This document shows positions 44,767 to 48,013 of a DNA stretch of 48,013 nt, in pieces; the stretch's first letter is position 1; the number at the start of each line of letters is the position of its first letter. The position numbers were made by a program, and so were the translations under genes. The DNA is taken from positions 1-48,013 of the forward strand of contig JAPLUR010000091.1 of NCBI GenBank assembly GCA_026397505.1. Reading direction: 5' to 3'. Under the pieces are notes generated by a model. It ran no database searches. It was not told the origin of the DNA and saw only the letters and a program-made list of their open reading frames with translations. Origin of the DNA: Candidatus Zixiibacteriota bacterium (GTDB taxonomy: Bacteria > Zixibacteria > MSB-5A5 > GN15 > PGXB01).

Positions 44767-45489
44767 ATGGAACGCAATTCAGAACAGTTCGTCAAGAGCC
44801 GGAGTGTTGACCAAGCATTTGTACAGTCACGGGAACGCTGTTGGGCTGAAGATTTCCCTTACGCCGGCGTTTCCAGTCTGCTGCTGATTATTGCCCAACT
44901 GCATAGCAAGTTCACTCCGCTGTATCTGCTGGCGCTGATTCCCTACTTCTGGCGTGTTATTCACTCCAGCCTGTGGCGTTCAGCCTTTCTCGGAACGACG
45001 CTGGCAACATCGTATGTTATTATCGCTTATGCGGACAATCTGCTGCATGCGCCATCGACTTTCGCCATTCAACTCTTCTGCTACAACCTGATCTTTGTCA
45101 GCTACGGCATCGCCGTGCTCAAAGCCAGAAAGGTCTTTGGCATAAATCCGTTGCTGCTGCTTTTTCTCTGGCTGCCGATCGAGTATGGCCGTAATCATCT
45201 CGCCGGAGTGGGACAGCTCTTCGCGCTTCCCACTGCAGATGCCGACTTAGTGACACGATTTACCTACGGGTTTCAGATTTTCATCATCCCGTTCATTGTC
45301 TTCCTTCTGAATCCGCTGCTCCTGCTGTTAGCCGGCATAGTTGTGGAATATCTCCTGCGACAGGAGGGAACAGGTCTGACCGCAAGCCCGCGCAAGTTTG
45401 TTCGCGCCACACATAGAGTTTCCTCCCGTCCCTGGTTTTACTTCCCTGATCTGCGAGCACCCCCGATCTGCGATCTGCAAGCTTTGTGA
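44767..45489 (+). CDS. Membrane protein resembling the N-terminal half of apolipoprotein N-acyltransferase
   Basis: This 240-residue protein has several hydrophobic helices (YLLALIPYFWRV, LGTTLATSYVIIAYA, FCYNLIFVSYGIAVL, NPLLLLFLWLPIEYGRNHL). The order of helices and the ALIP...WLPIEYGRNHL pattern resemble the membrane half of Lnt. The nitrilase-like catalytic half is absent. Its C-terminus after ~195 is polar and ends ICDLQAL. Start ATG 44767 follows AAGGA. It lies between leader B and IPTL-CTERM gene 2. Function inferred only from fold similarity. Confidence 0.6.
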   Translation: MERNSEQFVKSRSVDQAFVQSRERCWAEDFPYAGVSSLLLIIAQLHSKFTPLYLLALIPYFWRVIHSSLWRSAFLGTTLATSYVIIAYADNLLHAPSTFAIQLFCYNLIFVSYGIAVLKARKVFGINPLLLLFLWLPIEYGRNHLAGVGQLFALPTADADLVTRFTYGFQIFIIPFIVFLLNPLLLLLAGIVVEYLLRQEGTGLTASPRKFVRATHRVSSRPWFYFPDLRAPPICDLQAL

Positions 45490-45552
45490 TATGATATGGT
45501 AACAACCGCAGGCAGCAATGCCTGCACTCTTCAAGTGAAGGAGCCTCATAAA

Positions 45553-46434
45553 ATGAAGAAGTTACTTTTATTAAGCGCACTCTTTATCCTTTTGAGCGTG
45601 CTTTTGTCAGTTCCTACTCAAGCCTGTTGCTTCACAAATAAAGATGTGCACAACGGCACCGGCGTGGATGCCTATGATCTCGAAATCGAGGTGACGGGGC
45701 TTCGCACGGTGGAATGGCACTTCGATGGATATCTCGGTGCTTATCGTTTTGCGCAGTTCTCCACGTGGAAGGCGAATGGAAAGACTTATCTTCGGTGGTT
45801 TGATCCCAGAGACCCTGCTGGGAACCCGGCGCCTATTCCGCACTGCTCATGGGTCCACATCGGATATCAACTTAATTTACCCGCACCATATACCCATGGC
45901 TGGTGGACAGACGCGGCTGGAAATAAGATTTGGAATGGCCACATCCAGCAGCCGAGCCACTACTTCTATCCACCTTGGACTCCAGCACCTCAAGAATTCC
46001 CGATCACGAATGCTCGGCTGGTATTACGTAACGATTTTGCAGGCTGCCCATACCCGACAATAATTCGCAATATTACTTTTGCCGTTTTGCCGGAGGAGAT
46101 ACCTTTGGACTCGCTCAATGCGCAAAATGCTCATCTGGCGAGCATGCTCCAGCCTTTGGCGACCGGTCCTTTTACTATGGATTCTGTGGGCGATAGTGTC
46201 TATTTCGATATACCAACTCCAATTCCGTTTGGCAGTGTAGTGGTTTATCGTTTTGAGGGAGGCATTGGCAGTCCCAACGAGTTTGTGGACTTCGGTCAGC
46301 ACCACTGGGTTGCTCCTCCAGGAGTCATCCCCACTCTCACCGAATGGGGGTTAATCATCTTCGCCGTGCTTTTGGTCGGGTTTATGACCTGGGTGGTGGT
46401 GAGAAGAAGAAGGAGAGTTACGATCGGCATTTAA
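45553..46434 (+). CDS. IPTL-CTERM sorted exported protein 2
   Basis: This 293-residue protein has a signal peptide (LLLLSALFILLSVLLSVPTQA). An IPTL-CTERM signal starts near residue 259 (IPTLTEWG, LIIFAVLLVGFMTWVVV, RRRRRV). The body (Trp/Pro/His-rich) shows no clear relation to protein 1, yet the C-terminal ~35 codons and hairpin are nearly identical. Start ATG 45553 follows AAGGAG; the frame is open from 45496. Predicted exosortase H substrate, downstream of the Lnt-like gene. Confidence 0.88.
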   Translation: MKKLLLLSALFILLSVLLSVPTQACCFTNKDVHNGTGVDAYDLEIEVTGLRTVEWHFDGYLGAYRFAQFSTWKANGKTYLRWFDPRDPAGNPAPIPHCSWVHIGYQLNLPAPYTHGWWTDAAGNKIWNGHIQQPSHYFYPPWTPAPQEFPITNARLVLRNDFAGCPYPTIIRNITFAVLPEEIPLDSLNAQNAHLASMLQPLATGPFTMDSVGDSVYFDIPTPIPFGSVVVYRFEGGIGSPNEFVDFGQHHWVAPPGVIPTLTEWGLIIFAVLLVGFMTWVVVRRRRRVTIGI

Positions 46435-46479
46435 GTAAAGATTACGCTATTTCTGGCAATTTTGTCAGCCCCTCACATG

Positions 46480-46503
46480 GGAGGGGGCAGCAATGCTCCC
46501 TCC
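46480..46503 (+). terminator. Terminator hairpin of IPTL cassette 2
   Basis: GGAGGGGGCA pairs with TGCTCCCTCC (one G-T pair) around GCAA. It is the same element as 44179-44202. Confidence 0.6.
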
Positions 46504-46528
46504 TATTCAATAATTAGCTTAAAATATA

Positions 46529-47098
46529 TCAGGCGGCCGCGATCGGTGTCGCTTTGCGTTTCTGAAAGATTGCATGCCACTTGTAGTAATAGTACAGCCC
46601 GGCCCAGATTATCACCGGCACCAGCATGCTGTCTAATCGGGTCAGCGTTAAATCGCCATAAAATAATATTTTCCGCCAGAGAGAATGATAAATCGGCGCT
46701 CCATCCATCTGCATATGTGTGGCATAATAATTGAGAATATATATTGTCAGCCTGACCACTTGAACCGGGAAGAGAACGACAAGCCCTAATAGTAGAATTT
46801 TCAGCCGCAGTTTATAATTTACATCCGGCACGGCCATAATCAGGGCCAGAAGAAAAACGGTATTGAAACTGATATTACGCGCATTCATAAAATGCGGTTT
46901 GCCGTCGGGCGAGGGGGCGTATTTCAACGCAATAGTTTTTCCGCGCGATATCATCCCTTTGGTAAAATCGTGCGTATCGAAAACTTTTACGATTTTCTCG
47001 GTGCAAAAAGTGAGAATCGGCGTACAGATCGGCGTGGTCGCCAGCCAGAAAAGAAAAGCGGCGACAAAGAAGACCAGGAATCTAAGCAGAAACCGCAC
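46529..47098 (-). CDS. Exosortase H-associated membrane protein
   Basis: The protein has about 190 residues and multiple helices (LLRFLVFFVAAFLFWLA, NTVFLLALIMAVPDV, ILLLGLVVLFPVQVVRLTIYIL, LVPVIIWAGLYYYYKW). The pattern and position next to exosortase H match the small membrane protein that accompanies it. The frame is open to 47194, but that part is Ser/Gly-rich and overlaps the exosortase end, so I prefer GTG 47098, which overlaps the exosortase gene by 17 bases. Start uncertain. Confidence 0.75.
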   Translation of the reverse strand: MRFLLRFLVFFVAAFLFWLATTPICTPILTFCTEKIVKVFDTHDFTKGMISRGKTIALKYAPSPDGKPHFMNARNISFNTVFLLALIMAVPDVNYKLRLKILLLGLVVLFPVQVVRLTIYILNYYATHMQMDGAPIYHSLWRKILFYGDLTLTRLDSMLVPVIIWAGLYYYYKWHAIFQKRKATPIAAA

Positions 47099-47627
47099 CC
47101 GGACCGAGCGCCGTTTCTTTCTTGATCCGGCGTGACCAGAAATCCCAGATGAAGATCGCCCAGAGGATGATGATCGGCTGCCAGACATATACATGCACCT
47201 CGTTAAAAATGTCCGGATAGTGCTGTCCCATATAGAAAAGGCTTATCACCCGCCCCAGATTGAGCGCGAAAATGGCGGCCGTTCCCAGCAGAATGCCCCA
47301 TATCTTGTCTTTCAGTGTCGAGGGATAAGCGATAACGCCGGAGATCAAAATCGCCGTGGCATAGATACCGTTGCAGCCATCGACAATATCGATACTGTAC
47401 TGCGAAGTGGCCAGCATGGTCCCCGAAACATAGGAGCCGGCGCCGAAGACATTCATGAGAAAACTGCTGCAGACGGCAATAAAGGAAGTGAATGGAGAAA
47501 TGACATGCTGTCGTACCGGCAAAAGAAAGAATGCCACCACAAACAGCCCCATCACTGCCCCAAAAATCAGGTATAGCCGCAAGAGCGATCTTAAGACCGC
47601 CCTATCAATCTTCTTCTCTTTCTTCAC
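47082..47627 (-). CDS. xrtH: Exosortase H (IPTL-CTERM-specific)
   Basis: This 181-residue multi-helix membrane protein has catalytic Cys85 in DGCNGIYA, Arg126 in LNLGRVISL and His145 in NEVHVYVWQ, the exosortase catalytic set. The short length and the neighbouring IPTL-CTERM genes fit exosortase H. It cleaves the IPTL-CTERM signal and may transfer the protein to another anchor. The start is GTG 47627; only a weak upstream GGAGG is seen. Convergent with the IPTL cassettes. Confidence 0.88.
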   Translation of the reverse strand: MKKEKKIDRAVLRSLLRLYLIFGAVMGLFVVAFFLLPVRQHVISPFTSFIAVCSSFLMNVFGAGSYVSGTMLATSQYSIDIVDGCNGIYATAILISGVIAYPSTLKDKIWGILLGTAAIFALNLGRVISLFYMGQHYPDIFNEVHVYVWQPIIILWAIFIWDFWSRRIKKETALGPGAVSA

Positions 47628-47914
47628 CCCATAAAGAACGCCTCCGGCAGATTTGACCGAGCCAAATTTCGTAATAAGTTGCCGCTGACACGTATCGAAG
47701 CGCCAAAGCGCGATATATCATCTTCTTAATTATAACCGAGTTCCGCCTCCCACGCAAGCAAAATATTGCCGGACGGCAAGAGAAAATTCCGCTTTGGGGC
47801 CAAAGTAAGGGACTTGCCCGGCGGGCGGCATTCAAGGGCAATCAATTCCTTGTCGATAATCCATAAAATGAATATGGTCGGACGCATATCTTTCAGAAAT
47901 ACCGGAGAATAGAG

Positions 47915-48013
47915 ATGAAGAATTACATTATAGGCCTGGCCTTACTACTTTTCGTGACCCCTGTCTTTGGGCAGCAGACATCCGAGGAGGCGGCCCTGAA
48001 AGCCGCATTCATA
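47915..48013 (+). CDS. Start of a secreted protein (cut by window end)
   Basis: Thirty-three codons are seen. They encode a signal peptide (MKNYIIGLALLLFVTPVFGQ) and then QTSEEAALKAAFI. GGAG lies seven bases before ATG 47915. The rest is outside the window. The 287 bases before it (47628-47914) show no gene. Confidence 0.6.
   Translation, partial: MKNYIIGLALLLFVTPVFGQQTSEEAALKAAFI

Noticed and set aside
44414-44767. 117-codon minus-strand frame within leader B
   Set aside because: The matching region of leader A has no corresponding frame, so it is probably chance.

Overview
The window looks like the chromosome of an uncultured Gram-negative bacterium carrying a partial phage-type gene cluster. 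Clues to a Gram-negative envelope are an outer-membrane beta-barrel protein, two TPR lipoproteins, and three kinds of C-terminal surface signal: dockerin, PEP-CTERM and IPTL-CTERM/exosortase H. The dockerins on large secreted beta proteins and the overall gene style suggest an FCB-superphylum lineage such as Zixibacteria. That assignment is an impression from gene style, not a measured phylogeny.

Layout. 0-1.5 kb: palindromic repeats, a small GIY-YIG nuclease, and a long leader with its own promoter. 1.5-12.5 kb: two secreted dockerin proteins (1672 and 712 aa), a site-2 protease, a REC-GAF-HD-GYP regulator and a lipA gene broken by a small deletion. 12.5-26 kb: a minus-strand phage-type cluster. 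In transcription order it encodes portal, large terminase, a prohead-protease/ligase-like fusion, a small membrane protein, a decoration-like protein, HK97-fold capsid protein, a beta-propeller protein, a connector-like protein, two proteins with signal peptides and a holin-like protein. No integrase, tail, replication or lysin gene was seen. 26-32.5 kb: a PEP-CTERM protein, a TPR lipoprotein, a small secreted protein, a Cas4/RecB-like nuclease, an outer-membrane barrel and a zinc alcohol dehydrogenase. 32.5-34.5 kb: a broken JAMM-like gene and a REP-associated transposase unit that carries a DinB-like gene. 34.5-40.8 kb: a tightly overlapping minus-strand operon (sirtuin, radical SAM, TPR-TonB_C lipoprotein, pyrK, pyrD, pyrF). 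40.8-42.5 kb: an SGNH hydrolase and a small membrane ORF. 42.6-47.6 kb: an exosortase H locus.

The exosortase H locus is the most system-like region. Two IPTL-CTERM proteins have unrelated-looking bodies but nearly identical C-terminal signals. Each is followed by a similar terminator hairpin and preceded by a ~410-bp non-coding leader with the same sigma70-type promoter, so the locus looks like a duplicated expression cassette with an exchangeable payload. A membrane protein resembling the N-terminal half of apolipoprotein N-acyltransferase sits inside the second copy. Exosortase H and its associated membrane protein lie convergently next door.

The other strong candidate is the head-only phage module, with a protease fused to a catalytically degenerate DNA-ligase-like domain, signal-peptide-bearing proteins, and a 29-bp element upstream of two of its transcription units. 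No tRNA, rRNA or CRISPR array was recognised.
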